Shown here: positions 1 through 8,700 of the stretch, piece after piece
How positions within the stretch are numbered: the first letter of the stretch is position 1
Layout of the letters: each line of letters opens with the position of its first letter
IMG/VR virus record: IMGVR_UViG_3300046009_010204
Location: 1-34,508 of that record
Source: a virus
DNA: 34,508 bases
Direction: 5' to 3' (one strand)
Notes under the pieces: model-generated
Seen by the model: only the letters and a program-made list of their open reading frames with translations
Databases searched by the model: none
Told to the model about the DNA's origin: nothing
Program-made: the position numbers and the translations under genes

Positions 1-34
1 GAGTGCTCCAACTGCCTAAATTTTGTAATTAAAA

Positions 35-42
35 AATAAATA
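35..42 (+). promoter_or_regulatory. candidate T4-type late promoter (weak)
   Basis: AATAAATA matches 7 of 8 bases of the T4 late promoter consensus TATAAATA, recognised by the gp55 sigma factor with gp33/gp45. It would give a leader of about 135 nt before the gene at 183. The sequence is very AT-rich here, so a chance match is quite possible. Confidence 0.25.
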
Positions 43-137
43 TTTTTAGTAAAATTATCAAAACAGAATAAAAATCTGTCACTTTTAGTCAAAACTGCTC
101 ATTTTTGGCGTATTTGATATCGAAATTCTTTACAGTT

Positions 138-145
138 TGTAAATA
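138..145 (+). promoter_or_regulatory. candidate late promoter of the prohead-core gene
   Basis: TGTAAATA matches 7 of 8 bases of the T4 late box TATAAATA. Initiation about 6 nt downstream would leave a leader of roughly 32 nt containing AAGGAG before the ATG at 183. The position suits a head-module promoter better than the copy at 35-42. The rest of the 182-nt left-edge spacer shows only a weak 5-bp hairpin at 63-79. Confidence 0.35.
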
Positions 146-182
146 TATCTACATATTGCCACAACCATAAGGAGAATTCGCA

Positions 183-1109
183 ATGTCAACTAAATTTGAG
201 CAATTGCTTGACTACATTGTCAACGAAGAAATGGATAAGGCCAATGAGCTTTTTCATGAAATCGTTGTAGAAAAGTCACGCGAAATTTATGAAAATCTCA
301 TCGCTGAAGAAGATGAGGAAGAACAACAAGACGAATCTACAGATAGAGAAGAAGAGCAAGAACAGCAAGACGAATCTATGGGTAGAGAAGAAGAGGAAGA
401 ACAGCAAGACGAATCTATGGGTAATGATGATACATCATTAGAAGATAGTTATGAACTAGAAGCAGAGGATGATGATGAGGACGATATGCCCGATCAAGAT
501 AAAGGGGATGATGTTCTTAGAGATATTGAAGTAGATGGTATGGGTGATGAAGAAGATGCTATTTTAGATATCAAGCAGGCAATTGAAGATCTAGAAGCTG
601 CCTTTGATGAATTAAAAGCAGCAAAAGGAATGCCTGATTCAGACATGGATTCATCCGATGACATGGACATGGACACGGACATGGATTCAAAAGATGATAT
701 GATGGGATTACGAGAATACAGAGAAACTGTTGCTAAACCAAGTGGACATGTAGCCGGTGCAAATACTGGTGAAAAAATGCCTGTTTCGAATGAAGGCCAA
801 AGTCCAATTAGCAGTGGATCTGGTAAACCTACCAGTGGTGCCAATAGTAAAAATATTGTAGCTAAAGGTGCAACTTCAAATGAAGATGGAACCAGTCCTA
901 AAGGTAAAGTTGGAGGGGTGGTAAAACAAGGTGGTAAATTTGTTGGAAACAATACGCACAATGTTGATAATGTTAAATCCGGAGTGAAAACTCTTAGTAA
1001 AGTAGCACATCCAGCTGATGCAGAAGGTCATGCTGTCGGTGCTGGAACAGGTGAAAACAGTGTCAAAGGTGCAACAAATACTACCAGTCCTTTGAAGCAC
1101 ATCAAATAA
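183..1109 (+). CDS. acidic prohead core protein (gp67/gp68-like position)
   Basis: This 308-aa protein has a predicted helical N-terminus (residues about 1-40), then a very acidic Glu/Asp/Gln stretch with three short repeats, Asp/Met-rich runs near residues 150-175, and a Gly/Ser/Asn/Lys low-complexity C-terminal half. It stands directly upstream of the gp21 protease and gp22 scaffold genes, where T4-like phages keep small prohead-core proteins. That context and the strong negative charge suggest a core component that gp21 digests during head maturation. Homology to gp67 or gp68 cannot be shown by eye, because such proteins diverge fast. A good ribosome site (AAGGAG) precedes the ATG. A different internal head protein is the main alternative. 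Confidence 0.7.
   Translation: MSTKFEQLLDYIVNEEMDKANELFHEIVVEKSREIYENLIAEEDEEEQQDESTDREEEQEQQDESMGREEEEEQQDESMGNDDTSLEDSYELEAEDDDEDDMPDQDKGDDVLRDIEVDGMGDEEDAILDIKQAIEDLEAAFDELKAAKGMPDSDMDSSDDMDMDTDMDSKDDMMGLREYRETVAKPSGHVAGANTGEKMPVSNEGQSPISSGSGKPTSGANSKNIVAKGATSNEDGTSPKGKVGGVVKQGGKFVGNNTHNVDNVKSGVKTLSKVAHPADAEGHAVGAGTGENSVKGATNTTSPLKHIK
324..422 (+). repeat. 39-nt in-frame tandem repeat, 2.5 copies
   Basis: Copies start at 324, 363 and 402 and encode QQDESxxREEExE (13 residues); the third stops after QQDESMG. They are nearly identical in DNA, implying recent duplication. The effect is to lengthen the acidic part of the prohead-core protein. Confidence 0.9.
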
Positions 1110-1122
1110 TTAGAGATTTGGG

Positions 1123-1752
1123 ATGAAATTAACTTATCTTAGAGAACATTTAAGTTTCGATCAATCCGGTATTATACTGGAAAGTGATGATAAAGATGGT
1201 AAAACTCTTTACTTAAAGGGTATTGCCATCCAGGGCGGAATTAGAAATGCAAATGGACGAATATATCCAGTAAATGAAATTGAACGTGCAGTTAAAACAC
1301 TAAATGATCAAATACAAAACGGATATTCTGTATTAGGAGAAGTTGACCATCCCGATGATCTAAAAGTAAATTTGGACCGAGTCTCACATATGATAACACA
1401 GATGTGGATGGAAGGTCCTAATGGTTATGGTAAAATGAAAATTTTACCTACACCGATGGGTAACTTAATTCGTACTATGCTCGAAAGTGGTGTAAAACTT
1501 GGAGTTAGTTCTCGAGGTAGTGGCAATGTCAATGACACAAACGGTCAAGTGTCCGATTTCGAGATAATCACAGTAGATGTAGTTGCTCAACCCAGTGCCC
1601 CTGGTGCTTATCCTACTCCCGTGTATGAACATTTGATGAATACACGTTATGGTATGAAAGCACACAGGGTCTCTGTAGAAACACAAGATGATCCAAAGGC
1701 CCAAAAATATCTTCAAGAGGCGATCTTGAAAGTTATTAAAGGTCTAAAATAA
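1123..1752 (+). CDS. 21: prohead core protease, gp21-like
   Basis: This is the maturation protease that digests the scaffold and trims the capsid protein after prohead assembly. The 209-aa length is close to T4 gp21 (about 212). It shows the family's catalytic landmarks: a histidine in the GEVDHP motif (His76) and a serine in GVSSRG (Ser129/130), followed by a VDVVAQPSAPGA segment (about 152-163) typical of prohead proteases. The nucleophile assignment between the two serines rests on family knowledge. It lies 13 nt after the core protein and just before gp22 and gp23, its expected substrates. The call is well supported by motifs, length and gene order. Confidence 0.92.
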   Translation: MKLTYLREHLSFDQSGIILESDDKDGKTLYLKGIAIQGGIRNANGRIYPVNEIERAVKTLNDQIQNGYSVLGEVDHPDDLKVNLDRVSHMITQMWMEGPNGYGKMKILPTPMGNLIRTMLESGVKLGVSSRGSGNVNDTNGQVSDFEIITVDVVAQPSAPGAYPTPVYEHLMNTRYGMKAHRVSVETQDDPKAQKYLQEAILKVIKGLK

Positions 1753-1769
1753 AGCCCGAGGAGAAATAT

Positions 1770-2858
1770 ATGTTGGACGCATTCAAACAGTTAGTCGAAT
1801 CAGGCGTGATGACAGAAGAAACAAGAACTATTGTTGAAACTGCATTACAAGCTAAGATTCAAGAGAATCGCGACCAAGTTGCCGCTGAGCTTCGTGAAGA
1901 ATTTGCACAAAAATACAATCATGATAAACAAATTATGGTTGAAGCAATTGACAAGATGTTAAGCGACAGATTGGCTGCTGAAATGGCCGAATTGTACGAA
2001 GATAAAAAAGCTTTAACAGAAGCAAAAGTTGTCTATGAACAAAAAATAGTACAGCACAGTAAAATGTTAGAAAGTTTTATCATTTCACAACTAGGTAAAG
2101 AATTAATAGAATTTCAAAGTGATCGTAAAAAGGTCACAGAGAATTTTTCTAAATTAGAAAGTTTTGTTGTACATGCATTAGCTAAAGAAATTTCAGAATT
2201 TGCACAGGATAAGCGCGATCTAACTGAAACGAAAGTTCGTTTAGTGCGCGAAGCTAAAGGTAAATTTGAAGAAATTCGTAAACAGTTTATTCAACGTTCT
2301 GCAAAAGTTGTTGAGAACACTATTAGTAAAAAACTTACAGCTGAAATTTATCAGCTGAAAGAAGATATTGAAAGTGCTCGTAATAACGATTTCGGACGTA
2401 GAATTTACGAAGCTTTTGCACAAGAGTATAGTGTAAGTTTCTTAAATGAAAAATCTGAAACCAGTAAATTGTTAAAGATTATTCATAATAAAGATAAACA
2501 ACTTGCCGAAGCTCAACAGCAGATTGCAGAAAAACAGCAAATTGCAGAATCTAAAGAACGTGAATTACGTGTTCAGAAAGATCTCATGGAGCGTAAAGCT
2601 GTGATGGCTGAAATGTTGGCACCATTGGATGCTAGCAAAAGAGAAGTAATGCAGCAATTATTAGAGAGCGTTGAAACACGTAAACTAGGATCTGCATTTG
2701 AAAAATACCTACCCGCAGTAATGGAGGGTGAAAGTAAGGTTGCCGCAAAGAAAACTGTACTTGCCGAAAGTAAAGAAATCACTGGTAATCGTGAATCCAA
2801 GCCAGAGGTAGGCTTAGATAACATCTTAGATATCCGCAAATTAGCTGGTCTAAGATAA
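1770..2858 (+). CDS. 22: prohead scaffold protein, gp22-like
   Basis: The 362-aa protein is almost entirely charged helix with long coiled-coil character, rich in Glu, Lys, Gln and Ala, as expected for the T4 major scaffold gp22. It is longer than T4 gp22 (about 269 aa). Part of the extra length looks like internal duplication: a block beginning HSKMLESFIISQLGKELIEF at about residue 97 is echoed by FSKLESFVVHALAKEISEF at about residue 126. Several L/I-x-E tripeptides (for example LAE near the C-terminus) are potential gp21 cleavage sites. The ribosome site is GAGGAGA. Its place between gp21 and gp23 is the canonical T4 order. Confidence 0.88.
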   Translation: MLDAFKQLVESGVMTEETRTIVETALQAKIQENRDQVAAELREEFAQKYNHDKQIMVEAIDKMLSDRLAAEMAELYEDKKALTEAKVVYEQKIVQHSKMLESFIISQLGKELIEFQSDRKKVTENFSKLESFVVHALAKEISEFAQDKRDLTETKVRLVREAKGKFEEIRKQFIQRSAKVVENTISKKLTAEIYQLKEDIESARNNDFGRRIYEAFAQEYSVSFLNEKSETSKLLKIIHNKDKQLAEAQQQIAEKQQIAESKERELRVQKDLMERKAVMAEMLAPLDASKREVMQQLLESVETRKLGSAFEKYLPAVMEGESKVAAKKTVLAESKEITGNRESKPEVGLDNILDIRKLAGLR

Positions 2859-2883
2859 TTAGAAAAAATTCAAGGAGACAAAA

Positions 2884-4065
2884 ATGTCACAACTTTTAAA
2901 TGAAAGATGGTCAGAGACCAAAGTCGCTCTGCTTGAAGGCCTACAGGGTAATAAGCGCGGAGTCATGGACGTATGTTTAGAAAATACTCGTCGTTACTTG
3001 ACAGAAAGCGCAACCGCTGGCGCAACAAGCACAGGAAATATTGCAACACTTAACCGTGTTATTCTTCCAGTAATTCGTCGTGTAATGCCAACCGTTATTG
3101 CTAACGAAATCGTTGGTGTTCAGCCTATGACTGGACCAGTTGCACAAATCCATACACTACGTGTTCGTTATGCTGATGACGGCAACAACGTTGTAGCAGG
3201 TGAAGAAGCTCTAAGCCCATTCAAGATTGCTGCTGCTTACTCAGGTAATAACGTAGACGCAACACCTAAAGCTGACACAACTGCTAGCTTAGAAGGTCGT
3301 CCAGGTCGTAGAATGAGCATTCAAATCTTAAAGGCACCAGTAGAAGCTAAGTCACGTAAACTAAGCGCTCGCTGGACCTTTGAGGCTGCACAAGACGCAC
3401 AAGCACAACAAGGTATCGATATTGAAGCAGAAATTATGGCTGCTCTAGCACAAGAAATTACTGCTGAGATCGATCAAGAGATTCTTGCTTCTCTACGTAG
3501 TTTAGCCAGTGTTGAAGAAACATATGACCAGTCATTAGTTTCTGGTACTGCTACATTCGTTGGCGATGAACATGCTGCTCTTGCAATTCAAATCAACCGT
3601 GTTGCAAACTTGATTGCTCAGCGTACACGTCGTGGTGCTGGTAATTGGGCAGTTGTTTCTAACCAAGCTCTTACAATTCTTCAAAGCGCAACAACTAGTG
3701 CATTCGCTCGTACAACAGAAGGCACTTTTGAAGCACCAACTAACACCAAGTTTGTTGGTACACTAAATGGCGCAATGCGTGTTTATGTTGATGCATATCT
3801 AAGCGATGCAACAGCACAAGACAACAATCAGGTTCTAATTGGTTATAAGGGCGCAAGCGAAGCTGATGCTGCTGCTTTCTATTGCCCATATATTCCTCTA
3901 ATGAGCTCCGGTGTTGTTCTTGATCCGGCAACATTCGAGCCAGTAGTTGGCTTCTTAACACGTTACGGTTATGTTGAGTTAACAAATACAGCTAGCTCAC
4001 TCGGTAACGCCGCTGACTACTTAGGTAAAGTTGCAATTACTCACGCTAAAGTTAGCTTCAAGTAA
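2884..4065 (+). CDS. 23: major capsid protein, gp23-like
   Basis: This 393-aa protein forms the hexameric capsid shell. Conserved T4-like segments are visible: an N-terminal helical delta region, then RRVMPTVIANEIVGVQPMTGP (from about residue 66), followed by the KAPVEAKSRKLSARWTFEAAQD segment that corresponds to the 'VTAKSR..LKAxYTxELAQD' signature of marine gp23s. The gp21-type site L-T-E at residues 39-41 (codon for Glu at 3004-3006) predicts loss of a 41-residue N-terminal peptide. The protein is short compared with T4 (521 aa) and seems to lack much of the T4 insertion domain. No gp24 vertex paralogue is seen nearby. The ribosome site is AAGGAG, and a strong terminator follows. Confidence 0.96.
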   Translation: MSQLLNERWSETKVALLEGLQGNKRGVMDVCLENTRRYLTESATAGATSTGNIATLNRVILPVIRRVMPTVIANEIVGVQPMTGPVAQIHTLRVRYADDGNNVVAGEEALSPFKIAAAYSGNNVDATPKADTTASLEGRPGRRMSIQILKAPVEAKSRKLSARWTFEAAQDAQAQQGIDIEAEIMAALAQEITAEIDQEILASLRSLASVEETYDQSLVSGTATFVGDEHAALAIQINRVANLIAQRTRRGAGNWAVVSNQALTILQSATTSAFARTTEGTFEAPTNTKFVGTLNGAMRVYVDAYLSDATAQDNNQVLIGYKGASEADAAAFYCPYIPLMSSGVVLDPATFEPVVGFLTRYGYVELTNTASSLGNAADYLGKVAITHAKVSFK

Positions 4066-4087
4066 TTTACTTTACTTACTAAGTACA

Positions 4088-4115
4088 AAAACGCCCTTCG
4101 GGGCGTTTTCTTTTT
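4088..4115 (+). terminator. intrinsic terminator after gp23
   Basis: A perfect 9-bp stem (AAAACGCCC / GGGCGTTTT) closed by a UUCG tetraloop is followed by CTTTTT. It lies 22 nt past the gp23 stop and should end the head-gene transcript, keeping abundant capsid mRNA separate from the fibre genes. Confidence 0.95.
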
Positions 4116-4120
4116 ATATC

Positions 4121-4205
4121 GCTAAATAATTTGTTCGCCCTTTTAGGGGTTTATGCGGCACCCACCGCGTAGGCAATAGAACTGTCTAATACAAAGGAGA
4201 AACAA
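4121..4205 (+). promoter_or_regulatory. structured leader of the 4206 gene with weak late-type box
   Basis: GCTAAATA (4121-4128) is a 6-of-8 match to the late box, sitting just after the gp23 terminator where a new promoter is needed. The leader holds GTTC at 4133-4136, which can pair with GAAC at 4179-4182 to enclose a hairpin ATGCGG/CCGCGT (4153-4158 with 4165-4170, one G-U pair). The loop of that hairpin contains ACCC (4160-4163), complementary to GGGT (4147-4150), so a pseudoknot is possible. The ribosome site AAGGAG follows. Function is unknown; pairing was done by eye. Confidence 0.4.
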
Positions 4206-5090
4206 ATGGGACGTCCTATTAATAAAAAATATTTTGCAAATACAAATGCACCATACGATGATGCACAAACTGGCGGACTGACTGGAGTCGGCGGAGAAGG
4301 AGTATCAACCGTAGTAGTTGGTTCATCTGGTACTAACTACTCTGAAGGTGCAACAATTACTTTTAGTAATCCTCAGATTTCAGGAGGATCTACTGCTACA
4401 GGATCTGCTACGGTAACATCAGGTAACGGCGGAATTACAGCAGTTTCTGTTACATCAAATGGAGCCGGTTATACAAGTACAGCAACAATTACAGTTACTA
4501 CTGCAACAGGAGTTAATGTAGCAGGTACCGGTACATCGGGGCAAAGCGTTATATATGTAACTACATCTGGTTTATTTGTAGGAATGTCTATTACTGGTAC
4601 AGGTGTAGGTGCTAGCGCAAAAATAAATTCAATAGCATCTGCATCAGTTGTGCCAAGCGTGGCAAATGCAAGCACAGTTACAGGTACTTTAATTTTCCGC
4701 GATGATGGTAGTGGTGCTTCATTTGTAACATCATTAACTAGCAGCCAACAAAATGGTATTACTGTCTACGCTTATGTTCCTGGCGGTAGTAGTGGTGTAA
4801 TTGGTGATATTATGAAACAAGAAGCTAGTCGCAGATATCTTGTGCAAACTGCACAAGGTTCAGGTCAGTGTATTTTAGTAACAACTTCAACATTGGCATC
4901 AGGAGAAATGTATATTACTGCCTCTGATGTTTTAGGTAACACTTATTTTGTTGACAAACTGACATCAAGAAAAGCAAGATTGTATCAGTATAATCTATCA
5001 ACCGGTTCTTATGAATATGCCGACGGTGATGTAACACGTTGGAGTTTAGATACCGCTACGACTGGTACAGTTCAAATCGCAAATAATTAA
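4206..5090 (+). CDS. virion structural protein, Gly/Thr/Ser-rich beta protein
   Basis: The 294-aa protein starts MGRPINKKYF, then carries repeated beta-strand motifs of the type 'VxxxGTNYSEGATITFSNP' and 'VTSNGAGYTSTATITV' (about residues 35-100), further Gly/Thr/Val-rich strands, and a better structured C-terminal part from about residue 195 to 294. Such proteins commonly sit directly downstream of gp23 in marine T4-like phages and are usually labelled virion structural proteins; this is recalled family knowledge, not searched. It is a monocistronic unit, with its own leader after one terminator and another terminator after it, which suggests high or separately tuned expression. A head-decoration role is one guess; the exact role is unknown. 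Confidence 0.7.
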   Translation: MGRPINKKYFANTNAPYDDAQTGGLTGVGGEGVSTVVVGSSGTNYSEGATITFSNPQISGGSTATGSATVTSGNGGITAVSVTSNGAGYTSTATITVTTATGVNVAGTGTSGQSVIYVTTSGLFVGMSITGTGVGASAKINSIASASVVPSVANASTVTGTLIFRDDGSGASFVTSLTSSQQNGITVYAYVPGGSSGVIGDIMKQEASRRYLVQTAQGSGQCILVTTSTLASGEMYITASDVLGNTYFVDKLTSRKARLYQYNLSTGSYEYADGDVTRWSLDTATTGTVQIANN

Positions 5091-5100
5091 AAATTATTTG
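5080..5100. repeat. 9-bp AT-rich inverted repeat over the stop codon
   Basis: CAAATAATT and AATTATTTG are perfect inverted arms around a 3-nt AAA loop, covering the end of the 4206 gene. The hairpin lies 7 nt before the intrinsic terminator and may stabilise the mRNA 3' end. It could be chance in AT-rich DNA. Confidence 0.5.
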
Positions 5101-5107
5101 ATTTGAC

Positions 5108-5132
5108 AAAGGGCTCTTTTGAGCCCTTTTTT
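5108..5132 (+). terminator. intrinsic terminator after the 4206 gene
   Basis: A 9-bp stem AAAGGGCTC / GAGCCCTTT with a TTTT loop runs into TTT. It lies 17 nt after the stop codon. Together with the terminator at 4088 it isolates the 4206 gene as a single-gene unit. Confidence 0.93.
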
Positions 5133-5170
5133 GTTGATCATGCATAATACTCAATTAGGTAAATACTGGT

Positions 5171-5698
5171 ATGATTACAGAATGGCGCAATCCTAGATTA
5201 GTTTCTCAATATTCGGAATCAAATGCTGAAACTATTCATATAAAGTGGGATGATTCTAACGGTTATGCAGGTCTGCGTTCATCTAATGGGTCTTCAGTAG
5301 GTACATTAGGAAAATTAATTCATATAGCTAGAAGCCCTAAGCCGGATATTGTGAATAAAACATATTATATTAAAATGACCAACTATAGTTTTACAAATTT
5401 ATCTAATACAATTAACGGAATTGAACTTAAATTACTTAGTAAAAGAGTTGGAAGAATTACAGATGATACCGTTTCATTAACATATAATAACCAATTAATA
5501 GGAGAGAATCAGGCAAGGTTAGAGATAAATCCCACTATGTATTATGGAGGACCTTTATTATTATGGGGCGTATCAAATATTACCAAACAGATAATAGAAG
5601 ATCCTTCATTTGGTGTAGTTTTAAGATTTAAAAGTCATCCTGAATGGCCGCATAGTGATCCGATGGATTTAATATCGGTACAGCTACGAATTCATTAA
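5171..5698 (+). CDS. unknown 175-aa protein, probable virion component
   Basis: I do not recognise this protein. It is 175 aa, mixed polar with many predicted beta strands, no signal peptide and no membrane segment. A Gly/Ser-rich stretch occupies residues about 32-45, and the C-terminus (PEWPHSDPMDLISVQLRIH) looks like a closing beta strand. It opens the fibre region, between a terminator and the 1804-aa beta-helix protein, so a structural role is plausible. No clear ribosome site precedes the ATG at 5171, and a second in-frame ATG at codon 34 or later is too far in to be preferred. Translation could be weak. Confidence 0.6.
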   Translation: MITEWRNPRLVSQYSESNAETIHIKWDDSNGYAGLRSSNGSSVGTLGKLIHIARSPKPDIVNKTYYIKMTNYSFTNLSNTINGIELKLLSKRVGRITDDTVSLTYNNQLIGENQARLEINPTMYYGGPLLLWGVSNITKQIIEDPSFGVVLRFKSHPEWPHSDPMDLISVQLRIH

Positions 5699-5701
5699 AC
5701 T

Positions 5702-5709
5702 AATAAATA
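5702..5709 (+). promoter_or_regulatory. candidate late promoter before the 1804-aa protein
   Basis: AATAAATA is a 7-of-8 match to the late box, directly after the 5698 stop. The predicted start would fall near 5715, inside or at the edge of the ribosome site AAAGGAA, which gives a very short leader and lowers confidence. Confidence 0.25.
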
Positions 5710-5726
5710 CTCTAAAGGAATAGAAA

Positions 5727-8700
5727 ATGGCTGATTTAGTAAGAGTTTCGGGAACAAGGCAGGTAACATTATCTGGTCCAAATACCATTGCTGCACCTGC
5801 TGGTAATGTTGTCCTAAGCTCTACCAGTACAATTGTTACAGGTCAATTAAATGTATTATCAGATGCAATTGTAATCGGATCAGCTAGAATTGGTCAGAAA
5901 TTAGTTGTTAGTGATGTTGGCCGATCAGATCAAGAAATCGTCTTTAATACTAATAATGCTGCTAATGTAGGTAATCCTTTTGGAATTGAATATACAGCTA
6001 CAAACGTCTATTTTAACGCTACATCAGAACCTGATATTACTACACAGAAAAATTTAAGAAAACAGGCCGGTGCTTATTTTCCAGGCGGTGTAGGAATTGA
6101 AAAAGATTTAAATGTAGGCGGATTTATCTATGGTAGAATTCAGTTCTCTAGTACTACCAGTCAAATTACAGTTGAATCAACTAATACAAATGAATTATAT
6201 TATCCTACATTTGTAAAAACTATAGGTGTTACTGGAGTTCCACTATATGCAGATCTAGTCGGAACTTACGGTGCTTTAAGTTATAACCCCGGACTAGGTA
6301 CCTTATCTGTTGAAAAAATTACAGTTAAAGATCAAACTACTGCTTCTAGTATATCTACAGGAGCATTAGTGGTAGACGGCGGTGTTGGTATTAAGGAAAA
6401 TTTGTATGTAGATGACATATATACAAAATTTTTAAGAAATGTTACCGAAAAAATAACAGTTAAACCACCGACTTCTGATCCTTATCTTGAAGTTCAAGGC
6501 AATATTAGAGTATTAGGTGATAGACCCATTGGTACTGCTCCAGTAGTTACTAATACACTCTATGTAACTGTAGACGGTAATGATACTAATGACGGTCTTG
6601 CTCAGGATTCTAGCAGAGCATGTAGAACAATAGGGGGAGCAATTAATAGTCCATACTATAGACCAGGTACACAAATTTTAGTTAGTGCAGGAACTTACTA
6701 CGAAGATAATCCTCTTAGATTATTACCATATACTTCAATTCGTGGCAGTGATATAAGAACAACGTTCATAGAACCAATTAATAAAACTCAAGACCTTTTC
6801 CATTTAGATAGTGGTTGCTATCTAAATTATATGACCTTCTTGAATGGAAGAAGCGGACTCTTAGAAGGTGAATATGCACAAGGATTTAATAGAGGTGCTT
6901 ATGCAACAGCTTTCCCTCCATTAGTGGGCGATGATAGAATAGATTTATTCCATTCACCATATGTTCAAAATTGTACTAACCAGAGCGGACCATGGCTTAA
7001 AGACGGTACACTGTTTATACCAAATCAAACAGTTCAAGTTCCTATCGCAGTGGGTACAGGTACATGGGTAAAAAATACAACATCGGTGATTGTGGTAGTC
7101 AGTACCGGTACTATTACCCAAGGTATGTATGTAAATTCAGGTCAACAAAATCCGGGATTTTTTAATGCAAGAACTTTATTATTAGCTAATAAACCATTCT
7201 TACAAGAACAAACTGTAGCATATGTTGACCAACAGGTTGCAGCTAATGTGGCAAATTCATCAAGTATATGGTATGGATTTGTCTACAATGATGAAAAATG
7301 TTTTAGAGATGTAGGTATTTTGGTAGAAAATGTTGCCTATGATGCAGCATTCGGTGGCAATCAAAAAGCAGTAGAAAGCGGATTGGCATACTACGATGGA
7401 GTAGTTAGTGTTATAGAAGGACAAGAAGCCCAAACAACTGCGGCGATTAATTATCTGAATACTCTAACAACACAGGTCATTGTTAATTCAACTTGCACTG
7501 ATCTATTAAGTGGAACAGGTAAGTTTAAACAAGTTATAAACTTTGTATTGACCGGTGGCGATATATCGATAAACAGTATTAATAGTTTATTTTCTACAAT
7601 TACAAACATTATTAATAATGGTCCTGATGCGGCACCTTCCATTTATACTAGCACAGGACCAGATGCTGCTTATGTTAGTGCAGAAATATTATTACAGGCC
7701 AATCGTAAGTTTATTCAAGAAGATACTGTAAACTATATTAACAATATTGTTAAAAATTTCCCATATAGTAAAATCAAATGCAAAAGAGATACTGGATTAA
7801 TTGTTGATAGTATAGCTTTAGATTTATTATATCCTACTACTGCTACCAGTCAGTCAACTTTTGCAGGTTTACAATACTATAATCAATCTAATTACGTCAG
7901 TATAGCTACTGAAGTTACAGCTACAGTGGCAGCTATAGATTATTTGAAAACTATGAGTGCAAAAGTTGTTCTTAACATTACAACTGCTACTGACTTTATT
8001 TTGGGTATTAATAGATTTAGTACTGGTACACAAAACACAAGCTATGAACCTGCTACTAACGACGAAGTTACTAAATTAAATTCAGAATACAATACTATAA
8101 TTGACATATTAGAAAATGGAAATGCAGGATGGACTGATAAAATTATACCTAATGGACCGAGAACAGATTTTATAAGTCCAAATAATGCAGTTACAATTTT
8201 ACAAGCAAATAAAACTTATCTACAGCAAGAAGTTGTAGCTTATTTGTCTGCAAGTACCAGTACAGGCGGGTTAGGATTAACCACTTTCAATACTGCTACC
8301 TATATTACTGATATTAGAAATATAATTGATTCGATCAGTTTTGATTTATTACATGGTGGGAATAAACAGGCAGTACAAAGCGGGCTTTATTATTATGGTG
8401 TAACAAATACTAATATTGTAATAGAAGGGCAATCTACTGCAACAACTCTTGCGTATAATAGAATTTCATTTATTCTACCACAGTTGGTAACTAATAATCC
8501 TATTACAGTAAGTCCAGGTGTGACAGAAGTACAAGATACTTCTTTACCTGCGGCTACAATAGCTGAAGCAGTACAACTAATACAATTGGTAACAACTATT
8601 ACGAATATTATAACCAATGGTCCAAACGTTGCAAGCCCTCCAATGCCTATCAGTCTTGTGGCTAGTGCGGATGTAAACGATAAAAAAGCTTACGATATAT

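Noticed and set aside
1-39. C-terminal end of a gene entering from the left
   Set aside because: All three + frames stop within 39 nt and none gives a recognisable ending; a gp20 tail would be expected here but cannot be supported.
494-961. Minus-strand ORF opposite the prohead-core gene
   Set aside because: Low-complexity complement of an acidic coding sequence; no start signals and opposite to all other genes.
5158-5166. GGTAAATAC as late promoter of the 5171 gene
   Set aside because: It lies only 5 nt before the ATG, so the transcript would start inside the coding sequence.
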